Shown: in pieces, positions 7,497 through 15,594 of the stretch
How the letters are laid out: each line of letters starts with the position of its first letter
How positions within the stretch are numbered: the stretch's first letter is position 1
Source of the DNA: an uncultured Alistipes sp.
GTDB lineage: Bacteria > Bacteroidota > Bacteroidia > Bacteroidales > Rikenellaceae
Assembly: GCA_944321765.1 (NCBI GenBank)
Contig: CALUMQ010000019.1
Span: 56,107-120,106 of the forward strand
Direction: 5' to 3'
Length of the DNA stretch: 64,000 bases
Program-made: the position numbers and the translations under genes
Notes under the pieces: model-generated
What the model was told of the DNA's origin: nothing
What the model saw: the letters and a program-made list of their open reading frames with translations, nothing else
The model's database searches: none

Positions 7497-8192
7497 CTAT
7501 TGCTCTTCAAGCATCTTTTGGAAGAAAATCACGTCGTGAAAACCTCCGGGAGTCCATATCCAGTCGCGCCTCGTTCCCGTTTCGACAAATCCCGCGGCAC
7601 GGAAAAGCCCGAGGCTGGCAGTATTGTCGACACCGACCGTGCACCACAACTGATGCAGATTCAATCGCTCACGGGCGTACCGGCAGAGGATCCCGAGGGC
7701 TTCGCGGGCATACCCCTGACGGCGGTTTCGGGCGCCATAGATCAGAATGCCGATTCCTGCTCTCCGGTGAATGGGATCGTATTCGAACAGGTCGACGGCG
7801 CCGACCGCTTCTCCTTCCCATGCTGCTTCTCCATCGTTCTGCATTGCTGCACCTTCGTCCCGAACCGCTTCTCCATCGTCCTGTGCGGCTTTTCCTGCGT
7901 TCCGCACAACCGCTCCTTCCGTCCGATCTTCCCGTCCTTCCCGATCTTCCCGTCCTTTTCGTTCCGTCCGATCTTCCCGGCACACTTCGATGATCAGCCG
8001 TAACTGCCCGGAGCGCAACAAATCATCCCCTTCGAGCTGCCGTTCGACGAACCGTGCCATCTGCTCGTGCGAGAAGGGCTCGGTCGTGCCGCTCACGGTC
8101 CATAACTCGACGTCGTTTTCCCAGCGATACATCACCTCGATGTCGCGGGGCTCCACGGCGCGCAGACGCACGTTACGGCCTTCGAGCCTCAT
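7497..8192 (-). CDS. GNAT-family N-acetyltransferase with a repetitive internal insertion
   Basis: A 231-residue protein that aligns with RimJ/RimL-type acetyltransferases in two halves. Residues 1-70 end in strand GQLRLIIEV. Residues 129-231 resume with VGAVDLFEYDP, the acetyl-CoA loop RNRRQGYAREAL and the C-terminal VDNTASLGLFRAAGF. Between them, residues 71-128 are a hydrophilic, low-complexity run of R/E/D/G then A/E/G/D with repeated GREDR and DGEA units. The normal enzyme has only a short turn there. The insertion is encoded by degenerate DNA repeats and keeps the frame open. The start ATG overlaps the stop of the upstream ROK gene (ATGA), so the two are translationally coupled. The substrate is unknown. 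Confidence 0.82.
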   Translation of the reverse strand: MRLEGRNVRLRAVEPRDIEVMYRWENDVELWTVSGTTEPFSHEQMARFVERQLEGDDLLRSGQLRLIIEVCREDRTERKGREDREGREDRTEGAVVRNAGKAAQDDGEAVRDEGAAMQNDGEAAWEGEAVGAVDLFEYDPIHRRAGIGILIYGARNRRQGYAREALGILCRYARERLNLHQLWCTVGVDNTASLGLFRAAGFVETGTRRDWIWTPGGFHDVIFFQKMLEEQ

Positions 8193-9421
8193 CGCAGGCC
8201 AATGACCTTGTTGCGGATCAGCATGGCCACGCCCCAGGCGTTGGCGCTTTCGGTCATCTTCGACACACGGAACTTCGTGTCCTTGTATACGAGGTTGAGC
8301 GAGTATTTGTTGGTCGCCGACTTGAGAGGCAGCATGATGTAGTCGCCCGCCGCTGCGAGGTTTCCGCCGACGATAACCGTTTCGGGATTGAAGGTGTTGA
8401 TCAGGAAGGCCACGGCCTTTCCGACCTTTTCGCCCGCCTCCTCGATGAGTTCGATCGAGAGATTGTCGTCGTTTTTCGCCGCAGCGATGATGTCATCGAT
8501 GTGTATCGACTTCTGCTTGTCGTATTTCTCCTTGAGGATGGTGTTCACGCCCTTCTCGATCATGCGGCAGATTTTCTCCTCAATGGCGATACCCGAGACT
8601 TCGGTTTCGAGACACCCCTTCTTGCCGCACGAACAGATGATTTCGTTGTCGAAGAAGGGAATGTGTCCGAACTCTCCGGCAAAGCCGCTCTTTCCGTAGT
8701 AGAGCTGGCCGTTGACGACGATGCCGATGGCCACGCCGCGTCCCATGTGGAGATAGATGACATTGCTCTCCTCCTTCGATTTGCCGCAGGTGTATTCGGC
8801 GTAGCAGCGGGCGCGTGTGTCGTTTTCGAGCAGCACGCGGATGCCGACGCGCTGCTCGATGATGTCGCGCAGCGACTGTTCACTGGAGGTGAAGTATTTG
8901 TAGCTGCGTCCGGTGTCGGGGTTAACGCGTCCGGTCATGCAGACGCCGAGGCCGAGGATTTTTCCACGGTCGATGCCGCAGTTGTTGATGAAGTTTTCGA
9001 TATTCGTGCAGATGCGTTCGATGCACTGGGGTCTGTCCTGCAGTTCGAAGGTGAAGTCATTCTCCTCCTTGATGATGTTGTTCTGCAGGTCGGTGATCAG
9101 GAAGCGCATGTTGTCGCGGCCGACATTCACACCTGCGAAGTAGATGGCGGAGTTTGCCAGCCCGAAGATGTTTGGGCGCCGGCCCCCCGGGGTTTCGACC
9201 TTTCCGAGATCGGAGACAATATTTTCGTCGACGAGTTCCTGGACCAGTTTGGTGATGGTCGGAACGCTGATGTGCAACTCTTTGGTCAGTTCCGAGAGTG
9301 TGCACTCGCCGTTGACGGCCATGTGCGCGATGATGCTGCGCTTGATGATGTTGTTTTTGTGGGAGATTCCCTTGAGGGAGTCGTCTTCGTGTTTATTGAA
9401 GAATTCAGTCAGCGATGCCAT
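8189..9421 (-). CDS. ROK-family transcriptional repressor (NagC/XylR-like)
   Basis: A 410-residue protein. A winged helix-turn-helix occupies about residues 24-85 (KRSIIAHMAVNGECTLSELTKEL, then VPTITKLVQELVDENI). A ROK sugar-kinase-like domain follows, with the ROK signature GFAGEFGHI and the zinc-binding cluster CSCGKKGCLE, plus a retained ENDTRA motif. This architecture is that of NagC, Mlc and XylR repressors, which sense sugars or sugar phosphates. It overlaps the GNAT gene by 4 bases. An inverted repeat over its own promoter suggests autoregulation. Its targets are unknown; the nearby galK and amino-sugar genes are candidates by proximity only. Confidence 0.9.
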   Translation of the reverse strand: MASLTEFFNKHEDDSLKGISHKNNIIKRSIIAHMAVNGECTLSELTKELHISVPTITKLVQELVDENIVSDLGKVETPGGRRPNIFGLANSAIYFAGVNVGRDNMRFLITDLQNNIIKEENDFTFELQDRPQCIERICTNIENFINNCGIDRGKILGLGVCMTGRVNPDTGRSYKYFTSSEQSLRDIIEQRVGIRVLLENDTRARCYAEYTCGKSKEESNVIYLHMGRGVAIGIVVNGQLYYGKSGFAGEFGHIPFFDNEIICSCGKKGCLETEVSGIAIEEKICRMIEKGVNTILKEKYDKQKSIHIDDIIAAAKNDDNLSIELIEEAGEKVGKAVAFLINTFNPETVIVGGNLAAAGDYIMLPLKSATNKYSLNLVYKDTKFRVSKMTESANAWGVAMLIRNKVIGLR

Positions 9422-9451
9422 GCCTGTTAATTCGGATTTTAAACATCACGA

Positions 9452-9496
9452 CAAATATAGTGAGTATATTTATTAAAAGCAATGGCTTTTTAATAA
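9452..9496 (-). promoter_or_regulatory. Promoter of the ROK repressor with overlapping operator-like palindrome
   Basis: The minus strand reads ATTG (9483-9480), 20 bases, then TATATTTG (9459-9452). Covering the -33 box is the inverted repeat TTATTAAAAGC (9470-9480) / GCTTTTTAATAA (9485-9496), perfect apart from one extra T. AT-rich palindromes of this type are bound by NagC/Mlc-type ROK repressors. Binding by this protein is inferred. Confidence 0.6.
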
Positions 9497-9565
9497 AATT
9501 TAATAAAATTTTGCTCCGTCGAACTTTTTCTGTAATGTAAATTACTGAACGTCAACCGAGTCTTC

Positions 9566-9599
9566 AGACCGTTTCGATAGGCGATACGGTCTGTTTTTT
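9566..9599 (+). terminator. Plus-strand terminator-like hairpin without an upstream gene
   Basis: The stem AGACCGT (9566-9572) / ACGGTCT (9586-9592) is followed by GTTTTTT. Both flanking genes run on the minus strand, so no annotated plus-strand transcript ends here. It could end a short untranslated RNA starting near 9500, or it may be incidental. Confidence 0.4.
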
Positions 9600-9627
9600 G
9601 TTCTGAAAAGGCCGTAGGGGGCTGAAA

Positions 9628-9663
9628 AACGAACGCCCCGCAATCCACGCGGGATGCGGGGCG
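9628..9663 (-). terminator. fabD terminator
   Basis: The inverted repeat CGCCCCGC (9634-9641) / GCGGGGCG (9656-9663) is followed on the minus strand by TTCGTTTTTC. It lies just beyond the fabD stop. Confidence 0.65.
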
Positions 9664-9693
9664 CTGCATGAGAGCATCTGCTGAGTGTTCGGC

Positions 9694-10575
9694 CTACAGG
9701 GTCGACTTCGACTCGACGGTAGCGTTGGGGTCGACCTTGCGGATGAGTCCCTGAAGGACGGTTCCGGGGCCGAGCTCGGTGAACTCCGTCACGCCGTCGG
9801 CGAGCATGTTCTTGACGATATAGGTCCAGCGTACGGGGGCGGTGAGCTGAGCGATCAGGTTGGCCTTGATGGCTGCCGGATCGGTGTAGGGCTTGGCGTC
9901 CACGTTCTGGTAAATCGGGCATACGGGGGTCTGGAAGGGTGCCTCGTGAATGGCCTTTTCGAGCTCCTGCTTGGCGGGCTCCATCAGCGGGGAGTGGAAC
10001 GCTCCTCCGACGGGCAGCCGCAGGGCGCGGCGGGCACCGGCAGCCTTGGCCTTCTCGCAGGCGGCATCGACGGCTTCCACGGCACCGGAGATAACCAGCT
10101 GTCCGGGGCAGTTGTAGTTGGCGGCGACGACCACTCCTTCGGTCGATGCGCAGATCTCCTCGACAACCTTGTCTTCGAGTCCGAGGATTGCGGCCATTGT
10201 TCCGGGCTGGGCCTCGCAGGCGGCCTGCATGGCCATGGCACGTTTCGAGACGAGCTTCAGGCCGTCCTCGAACGAGAGGGCGCCGGCAACCACCAGTGCC
10301 GAGAATTCTCCGAGGGAGTGACCGGCCACGGCGTCGGGCTTCACCCCCAGGGCTTTGGCCATGATGACCGAGTGGAGGAACACGGCCGGCTGGGTGACCT
10401 TCGTCTGCTTGAGTTCCTCGTTGGTTCCTGCGAACATGATGTCGGTGATTCGGAAACCGAGGATTTCATTGGCTTTCTCGAAGAGCTCTTTGGCTTCGGG
10501 AACATTTTCGTAGAGGTCCTTGCCCATACCTACGGCCTGGGCGCCTTGACCCGGGAAAACGTATGCGTGCTTCAT
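9694..10575 (-). CDS. fabD: Malonyl-CoA:ACP transacylase
   Basis: A 293-residue cytoplasmic enzyme that loads malonyl groups onto acyl carrier protein for fatty-acid synthesis. The start YVFPGQGAQAVGMGKDLY is the family hallmark. The nucleophile elbow GHSLGEFSALV contains Ser87. The catalytic His lies in GGAFHSPLM, and the C-terminal ELGPGTVLQGLIRKV is also typical. The length is normal. It is not clustered with other fab genes here. Its promoter has an exact -7 element TATCTTTG on the minus strand (10611-10604), back to back with the riboswitch promoter. Confidence 0.96.
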   Translation of the reverse strand: MKHAYVFPGQGAQAVGMGKDLYENVPEAKELFEKANEILGFRITDIMFAGTNEELKQTKVTQPAVFLHSVIMAKALGVKPDAVAGHSLGEFSALVVAGALSFEDGLKLVSKRAMAMQAACEAQPGTMAAILGLEDKVVEEICASTEGVVVAANYNCPGQLVISGAVEAVDAACEKAKAAGARRALRLPVGGAFHSPLMEPAKQELEKAIHEAPFQTPVCPIYQNVDAKPYTDPAAIKANLIAQLTAPVRWTYIVKNMLADGVTEFTELGPGTVLQGLIRKVDPNATVESKSTL

Positions 10576-10603
10576 AATGTCGCAAATTTTGTGTTAGCGG
10601 GTG

Positions 10604-10632
10604 CAAAGATACGAAAATATTTCATATCTTTG
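10604..10632. promoter_or_regulatory. Divergent -7 elements of fabD (minus) and of the cobalamin riboswitch transcript (plus)
   Basis: The minus strand has TATCTTTG at 10611-10604 for fabD, and the plus strand has TATCTTTG at 10625-10632. The plus-strand start would fall about 10635, only a few bases before the first riboswitch stem at 10638. That supports both calls. Neither has a clear TTTG -33 box. Confidence 0.6.
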
Positions 10633-10637
10633 CCACT

Positions 10638-10807
10638 GCATGGTTCACAAAGGGCGTTGCGCCCGGAGTGATCAAATGGGAATGCCGTGAGAATCGGCAG
10701 CAGTTCCCGCTGCTGTAAGTCCCGCGAGATGCCGCAATATCCCGAGCCACTGGATTTAGAATCCGGGAAGGCTTTGCGGCTGGGATGAGCCAGAAGACCT
10801 GCCATGC
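10638..10807 (+). ncRNA. Cobalamin (B12) riboswitch
   Basis: The conserved cobalamin aptamer elements occur in order. They are a closing stem GCATGG (10638-10643) / CCATGC (10802-10807), a hairpin GGGCGTTGCGCCC, the core GAGAATCGGCAGCAGTTCCC followed by GCTGCTGTAAGTCCCGCGA, the B12 box GCCACTG (10746-10752), and the distal GGGATGAGCCAGAAGACCTGCC. This RNA binds adenosyl- or other cobalamins and normally represses downstream genes when the vitamin is abundant. The next gene is a DUF4465 lipoprotein. Confidence 0.95.
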
Positions 10808-11070
10808 GACTTTCCCTGCGGGGGAGAGACTCTCATATTCGAGCGCATCTGCGGAGAACGGAGCATCGTGACAGGAAACATTCGGTCCCATATGCCGGAG
10901 GTTTGAGCCGGGCAGTTGCGTTGCGGAGTCGGGGAGTACGGTTCCGGAGCCTTGTTGCGTGCTGCAGGGAGAGTCCTCTGCGGAGGCACCGGGGAATTTC
11001 GACCCGCTGCGGGGAACGCCGGGAGGTGTGCTGGATAAGATCACATGCATTTATATAAAATATTGTAAAG
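10808..11070 (+). other. Long untranslated spacer between riboswitch and lipoprotein gene
   Basis: These 263 bases are GC-rich and carry no convincing coding frame, no rho-independent terminator with a T-run and no second aptamer that I can recognise. It may be an expression platform, or the remnant of a deleted gene that once followed the riboswitch. The last 25 bases before the ATG at 11071 are AT-rich. Confidence 0.4.
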
Positions 11071-11889
11071 ATGAAAAAAACTATTTTTACTCCGTTGCTT
11101 CTGCTTTTTTCGGCTGCGGCGTTCGTGGCCTGCTCGGATGACGAAAAGAAAGATGGTCCGGATCCTGTGTACGAGGTGATCTCTTTCGAACCCTCCAAAC
11201 TGCTTACCGCCGACGGCAAGGCCGTGTCGTTGGGCGACGTTACCATGAACATCTGGAATCTTGGCGGGGACTATACCTATCATAATGCCTTCTGCGGCAA
11301 GCCCTACGCCACAACGGCCGATTTTGACGACGTGCTGTTCACCACAGCCAACGGTTCCGCCAGCTTCCTCTCCTATTATGCTTCGCAGTTTGACGCCTGG
11401 GGCGGCATAGCATTGGCGGCATCTCCCGACATGAATCCTTCGGAGCAGCCCATCACGCAGCAGTTCTCGGTATGGGCCGGCGGCGGCGCCGAGGGCACGT
11501 CGACCTACGCCGTCTGCTACGATTCGAACACCCCGACCGAGGTTTCACCCGAATATATGACCGCCTCGGGTTACCCGACGATCCGCTTCTCGAAGGCCTG
11601 CAAGGTCCTCAATCTGTGGATCGCAAACTCCACGTATGTCTACAACTGGTTCCAGGGCGCTGCCGATGACCTGTTCCAGGTGAAGATCACGGGCAAGAAG
11701 GGCGGCTCGGAGACGGGCAGCACGACCGTGACGCTCATCGAGGGCAACGGAAAGCTCTCCGGATGGAAGAATGTGGACCTGCAGTCGTTGGGCGAAGTGG
11801 ACGAGCTGGTCTTCAAGGTGCAGGGCATCGACGTGACGTCCGATCCGAGCTACTTCTGCATCGACGAGATCCGTCTTCAGCTGTTATGA
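11071..11889 (+). CDS. DUF4465 lipoprotein under cobalamin riboswitch control
   Basis: A 272-residue protein with a lipoprotein signal peptide and lipobox FVACSDDE (lipidated Cys21). The acidic run directly after the Cys resembles the Bacteroidetes surface-export signal. The mature part matches the DUF4465 beta-sandwich family, with features such as YHNAFCGKPYAT, SFLSYYASQFDAW, STYAVCYDSNT and the ending FCIDEIRLQLL. DUF4465 proteins are often encoded beside B12 transporters in Bacteroidetes. From memory, a related family called BtuH binds corrinoids at the cell surface. Together with the riboswitch, this makes a cobamide-capture role likely. No btuB, btuG or btuF homologue is adjacent, which is unusual. 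Confidence 0.88.
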   Translation: MKKTIFTPLLLLFSAAAFVACSDDEKKDGPDPVYEVISFEPSKLLTADGKAVSLGDVTMNIWNLGGDYTYHNAFCGKPYATTADFDDVLFTTANGSASFLSYYASQFDAWGGIALAASPDMNPSEQPITQQFSVWAGGGAEGTSTYAVCYDSNTPTEVSPEYMTASGYPTIRFSKACKVLNLWIANSTYVYNWFQGAADDLFQVKITGKKGGSETGSTTVTLIEGNGKLSGWKNVDLQSLGEVDELVFKVQGIDVTSDPSYFCIDEIRLQLL

Positions 11890-11989
11890 TATGATGTGTT
11901 GACAATACCTGCGGCTTTGTCGGATTCCGGAGAGCCGCGCCGCATCCGGGCGATGAAAGAGAGTGGAGATTAGTACATCGTCCGAATGG

Positions 11990-12028
11990 GAACCCGTAAG
12001 GCCTGCCTGCCCTACGGGTTCTTTTTTT
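11990..12028 (+). terminator. Terminator after the DUF4465 gene
   Basis: The stem GAACCCGTA (11990-11998) / TACGGGTTC (12013-12021) is followed by seven Ts. The rest of the gap 11890-12236 holds only the promoter of the next gene (12167-12174). Confidence 0.85.
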
Positions 12029-12166
12029 GCCCGGAGAGTACGGTGGAGAGCCCGCAGAACGCCTGCATACGCTGCATGAAGGCGCTTTCGGTGCGGGGCT
12101 GCGGCGGATCCGTATTCGCGGGCGAATATTTCGGTCGGGGAGAACCTCCTCTGCCGGATTTTTTTG

Positions 12167-12174
12167 TATCTTTG
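12167..12174 (+). promoter_or_regulatory. Promoter -7 element of the ROK kinase operon
   Basis: TATCTTTG is an exact -7 match, 62 bases before the ATG at 12237. The -33 region is not consensus. Confidence 0.55.
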
Positions 12175-12236
12175 TTGGCGCGAAACTTCACAGAACCCGC
12201 ACAGAATTAATCACAAAAAACCTATAAACCCGTTCT

Positions 12237-13349
12237 ATGTACAGCCATGACAACCGGGTGGTCATCACCCTCGATGCCGGCGGCACGAATCTGGTGTTCG
12301 GTGCCATGCAGGCCAATCAGTTCATCGTGGATCCCATTACGCTGCCGGCGCATGCCGATCAGCTCGACAAGTGCCTTCAGACCATGGTCGAAGGTTTCCA
12401 GACGATCATCTCGCGCCTTCCGGAGAAACCCGTGGCCATCAGCTTTGCCTTCCCGGGCCCGGCCGACTATCCCAACGGCATCATCGGAGGCTACCTTCCC
12501 AACTTTCCGTCGTTCCGCGAAGGTGTGGCGCTGGGGCCGTTCCTCGAGGCGAAGTTCGGCATTCCGGTCTTCATCAACAACGACGGCGACCTGTTTGCCT
12601 ACGGCGAGGCTCTCGGCGGAGCCCTTCCGGAGGTCAATGCACGCCTTGCCGCGCTGAACAGCCCGAAACGTTACAAGAACCTCGTGGGCTACACCTTCGG
12701 CACGGGGTTCGGCATCGGCATCGTGGTTGACAACCGCCTGAACCGCGGCGACAACTCCTGCGTCGAGACCTTCTGCCTCAGACATAAGAAGTTCCCCGAC
12801 ATCATCGTCGAGGATGGCGTCGCCGTGCGTGCCGTGAAGCGTGTCTACGGCGAGGCCTCGGGCAACATGAACCACGGACTGGAGCCGAAGGATATCTGCG
12901 AGATTGCCGACGGAACGCGTCCGGGCGATGTCGAGGCTGCGAAAAAGGCCTTTGCCGAGCTGGGCGAGGTTGCCGGCGATGCCATGGCCACGGCCGTGAC
13001 GCTGATCGACGGACTGATTGTCATCGGCGGCGGCATTACGGCGGCCCGCAAATGGATTATGCCGAGCCTGCTGCGTGAACTCCGCTCGAAGATCCACACG
13101 CTCGGCGGTGAGGAGCTCAACCGCGTGCAGATGAAGGTCTACGATCTGGACAACGAGGAGGAGTTCCGCGAATTCGCACGGGGTTCGCAGCGTCCGCTCA
13201 AGGTCTATGGCACGGACCGGTATGTGGCCTACGACCCGCAGAAACGCATCGGCGTGATGATCTCGAAGCTCGGGGCGAGCCGCGCCATTTCGGTCGGAGC
13301 CTACGCCTTTGCACTGAGCCAGCTCGATGCCGCCCAGAACAATGACTGA
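12237..13349 (+). CDS. ROK-family sugar kinase
   Basis: A 370-residue protein lacking any DNA-binding domain. It has the ROK phosphate-binding loop ITLDAGGTNLVFG at residues 10-22, the catalytic region FINNDGDLFAYGEA, the TFGTGFGIGIVVD loop and a second nucleotide loop LIVIGGGITAARKW. The usual ROK zinc-binding CxCG cluster is replaced by a variant around DNSCVETFCLRH. It is followed after 23 bases by mannose-6-phosphate isomerase, so a hexose such as mannose, fructose or glucose is a likely substrate. Which one cannot be read from sequence. Confidence 0.85.
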   Translation: MYSHDNRVVITLDAGGTNLVFGAMQANQFIVDPITLPAHADQLDKCLQTMVEGFQTIISRLPEKPVAISFAFPGPADYPNGIIGGYLPNFPSFREGVALGPFLEAKFGIPVFINNDGDLFAYGEALGGALPEVNARLAALNSPKRYKNLVGYTFGTGFGIGIVVDNRLNRGDNSCVETFCLRHKKFPDIIVEDGVAVRAVKRVYGEASGNMNHGLEPKDICEIADGTRPGDVEAAKKAFAELGEVAGDAMATAVTLIDGLIVIGGGITAARKWIMPSLLRELRSKIHTLGGEELNRVQMKVYDLDNEEEFREFARGSQRPLKVYGTDRYVAYDPQKRIGVMISKLGASRAISVGAYAFALSQLDAAQNND

Positions 13350-13372
13350 ACAGCTGTTAAAACAGAAAAGAT

Positions 13373-14338
13373 ATGTACAAATTCAAACCTATTCTCAAGA
13401 GCGTGATCTGGGGCGGCGAGAAGATCGCTCCCTACAAGCAGATCGAGACCGATCAGCATGGTATCGGTGAGAGTTGGGAGCTCTCCGGGGTCAAGGATAA
13501 CGAGTCGGTTGTGTCCGAGGGGCCCGAGGAGGGTACGAAGCTGCCCGATCTGATCGCTCGTCACGGCTCCACGCTGGTGGGTCGCGACAACTTCGAACGC
13601 TTCGGCACGGAGTTCCCGCTGCTTATCAAGTTCATCGACGCCCGCCAGGATCTTTCGATCCAGGTGCATCCGAACGATGAGCTGGCCTGGAAACGCCACC
13701 AGTCGAAGGGCAAGACGGAGATGTGGTACGTTGTCGGTGCCGACGAAGGGGCGCACCTGCGTTCGGGCTTCGCCAAGGAGGTGACTCCCGAGGAGTATGC
13801 GGCCAGTGTCGCCGACAACACGATCACCGATCTGCTGACCGACTACCAGATCCAGCCGGGCGACGTCTTCTTCCTGCCCGCAGGCCGCGTGCATGCTATT
13901 GGCGCGGGGTCGTTCATCGCCGAGATCCAGCAGACGTCGAATATCACCTACCGTATCTATGACTACGGACGCGTGGGCGCCGACGGAAAACCGCGTGAAC
14001 TGCATACGGAATTGGCCAAGGATGCCATCGACTACACGGTTCAGCCCGACTACCGCACGCATTACCGCCACGAATACGACAAGCGCGTGGAGCTGGTTTC
14101 GTGCCCCTACTTCACCACCTCGCTCTACGATCTGACACGGCAGCAGAGCATCGATCTTTCGCGCCTCGATTCGTTTGTCGTGGTCATCTGCATCGAGGGG
14201 AGCGGGACGCTTACGACCGATGCCGGCTCGTCGCTTCCGATCCACCGCGGCGAGACGGTTCTGGTTCCGGCTTCCACGTGGTCGATGGGGATGATTCCCG
14301 ACGGACGCATGAAGCTGTTGACCAGCTGGATTGCCTGA
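13373..14338 (+). CDS. manA: Mannose-6-phosphate isomerase, class I
   Basis: A 321-residue cupin metalloenzyme interconverting mannose-6-phosphate and fructose-6-phosphate. It matches the short, type I bacterial form. The zinc-ligand motifs are LSIQVHPND, KTEMWYVV and PAGRVHAIGAGSF. The start KPILKSVIWGG and the segment GIGESWELSG are typical. It directly follows the ROK kinase and precedes a terminator, so the two form a short operon that feeds a hexose into glycolysis. Confidence 0.94.
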   Translation: MYKFKPILKSVIWGGEKIAPYKQIETDQHGIGESWELSGVKDNESVVSEGPEEGTKLPDLIARHGSTLVGRDNFERFGTEFPLLIKFIDARQDLSIQVHPNDELAWKRHQSKGKTEMWYVVGADEGAHLRSGFAKEVTPEEYAASVADNTITDLLTDYQIQPGDVFFLPAGRVHAIGAGSFIAEIQQTSNITYRIYDYGRVGADGKPRELHTELAKDAIDYTVQPDYRTHYRHEYDKRVELVSCPYFTTSLYDLTRQQSIDLSRLDSFVVVICIEGSGTLTTDAGSSLPIHRGETVLVPASTWSMGMIPDGRMKLLTSWIA

Positions 14339-14368
14339 CTGTGCGTCCGAAAATCTTACGAAATGTTC

Positions 14369-14405
14369 CGCCCGCCTTTCTTTGCGAAAGTGCGGGCGAT
14401 TTTTT
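14369..14405 (+). terminator. Terminator after manA
   Basis: The stem CGCCCGCCTTTC (14369-14380) / GAAAGTGCGGGCG (14386-14398), with one bulged base, is followed by ATTTTTT. Confidence 0.85.
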
Positions 14406-14416
14406 GTGTTGAGAGG

Positions 14417-14447
14417 TTGGAAATGTGCATTCTTTTCTGTAACTTTG
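14417..14447 (+). promoter_or_regulatory. Promoter of the NahK-like kinase operon
   Basis: TTGG (14417-14420), 19 bases, then an exact TAACTTTG (14440-14447). The transcript would cover the kinase and probably the genes downstream to nagB at 19126. Confidence 0.65.
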
Positions 14448-14490
14448 AGAGCGTATAAAATTGCAACCTAAAACCGAAACGGGCCTTAAC

Positions 14491-15588
14491 ATGGAAAAAC
14501 AGTTACACGACATCGCATCACAGTTCGCATTGGCAGCGCCCATTGCGACGATCAATTCTCTGGGGGACGGATTTATCAACGATACGTTCATCGTACGTAC
14601 GGAGGGAAGTGCTCCGGACTACATTCTCCAGCGGAAAAACAAGAATATCTTTCCCGACGTTCCGGCCATGATGGAGAATATCCGCAAGGTGACGGATCAC
14701 ATCCGCCGGGGCGTGATCGCCGCGGGCGGGGATCCTCTGCGTGAGGTGATGACGGTGGTTCCGACGCACGACGGCAAGCTCTGCTACGAGGATGCGAACG
14801 GGGACTTCTGGGCCGTGACGGTCTACATTGCCGATACGATAGCCTACAACAAGGCGGATTCTCCCGAACTGGCCCGCAAGGGCGGTGAGGGGATCGGGAA
14901 GTTCCAGGCGCAGCTGGCGGACTTCACGGAGCCGCTTGCCGAGACGATCAAGGGCTTCCACAACATCCGCCACCGCTTCGAGCAGTGGGACGCATCGTTA
15001 CGCAAGGATGCTGCCGGACGGGTGAAGGATCTTTCCGAGGAGATCGGCTGGATCGAGTCGCGCCGCGAGAAGATGCTCGACTTCTGGAAGAAGGTCGAGG
15101 ACGGGACCATCCCTACGCACGTGACGCACAACGATACGAAGATCAACAACATTCTCTTCGACAAGAACGGAGAGGTTCTCTGCGCCATCGACCTTGATAC
15201 GGTGATGAACTCCACGTCGCTCAACGACTTCGGCGATGCGATCCGTTCGTACACCAACACGGGAGACGAGGACGATCGGGACCTGTCGCGAGTCGGGATG
15301 TCGCTGGAGATGTTCCGTGCCTATACGGACGGATACCTTTCGCAGCGTGCGGGCCAGCTCGTGGAGTCGGAGATCGACAACCTGGCCTTCTCGGCGCTCT
15401 ACATCACCTACGAGCAGGTGCTGCGCTTCCTGATGGACTACATCGACGGGGATACGTATTACAAGACGAAATATCCGGAGCACAACCTTGTGCGCACGCA
15501 TGCGCAGTACAAGCTGCTTCAAAGCATGGAGTCGCAGTACGATACGATGTGCTCGATCGTCCGCGAGACGGTTGCAAAGTACAGATAG
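14491..15588 (+). CDS. N-acetylhexosamine 1-kinase-like aminoglycoside-phosphotransferase-family protein
   Basis: A 365-residue kinase of the APH/choline-kinase fold. It follows Bifidobacterium NahK along its length: ASQFALAAPIATINSLGDGFINDTF at the start (listed here in outline), YILQRKNKNIFPDVPAMMEN, the catalytic loop VTHNDTKINNILFD, the metal-binding AIDLDTVM, and the C-terminal YYKTKYPEHNLVRTHAQYKL. NahK phosphorylates GlcNAc or GalNAc at C1. Here it precedes amino-sugar deaminase genes, which fits use of N-acetylhexosamines from host glycans. The ATG at 14491 follows the promoter; an in-frame upstream codon at 14461 is not an ATG-backed alternative. Confidence 0.85.
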   Translation: MEKQLHDIASQFALAAPIATINSLGDGFINDTFIVRTEGSAPDYILQRKNKNIFPDVPAMMENIRKVTDHIRRGVIAAGGDPLREVMTVVPTHDGKLCYEDANGDFWAVTVYIADTIAYNKADSPELARKGGEGIGKFQAQLADFTEPLAETIKGFHNIRHRFEQWDASLRKDAAGRVKDLSEEIGWIESRREKMLDFWKKVEDGTIPTHVTHNDTKINNILFDKNGEVLCAIDLDTVMNSTSLNDFGDAIRSYTNTGDEDDRDLSRVGMSLEMFRAYTDGYLSQRAGQLVESEIDNLAFSALYITYEQVLRFLMDYIDGDTYYKTKYPEHNLVRTHAQYKLLQSMESQYDTMCSIVRETVAKYR

Positions 15589-15594
15589 CGGCAT

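Noticed and set aside
10804-11058. 84-codon frame starting at the end of the cobalamin riboswitch
   Set aside because: Its start lies inside the closing stem of the aptamer and the product is Arg/Ser-rich without any fold; treated as spacer.
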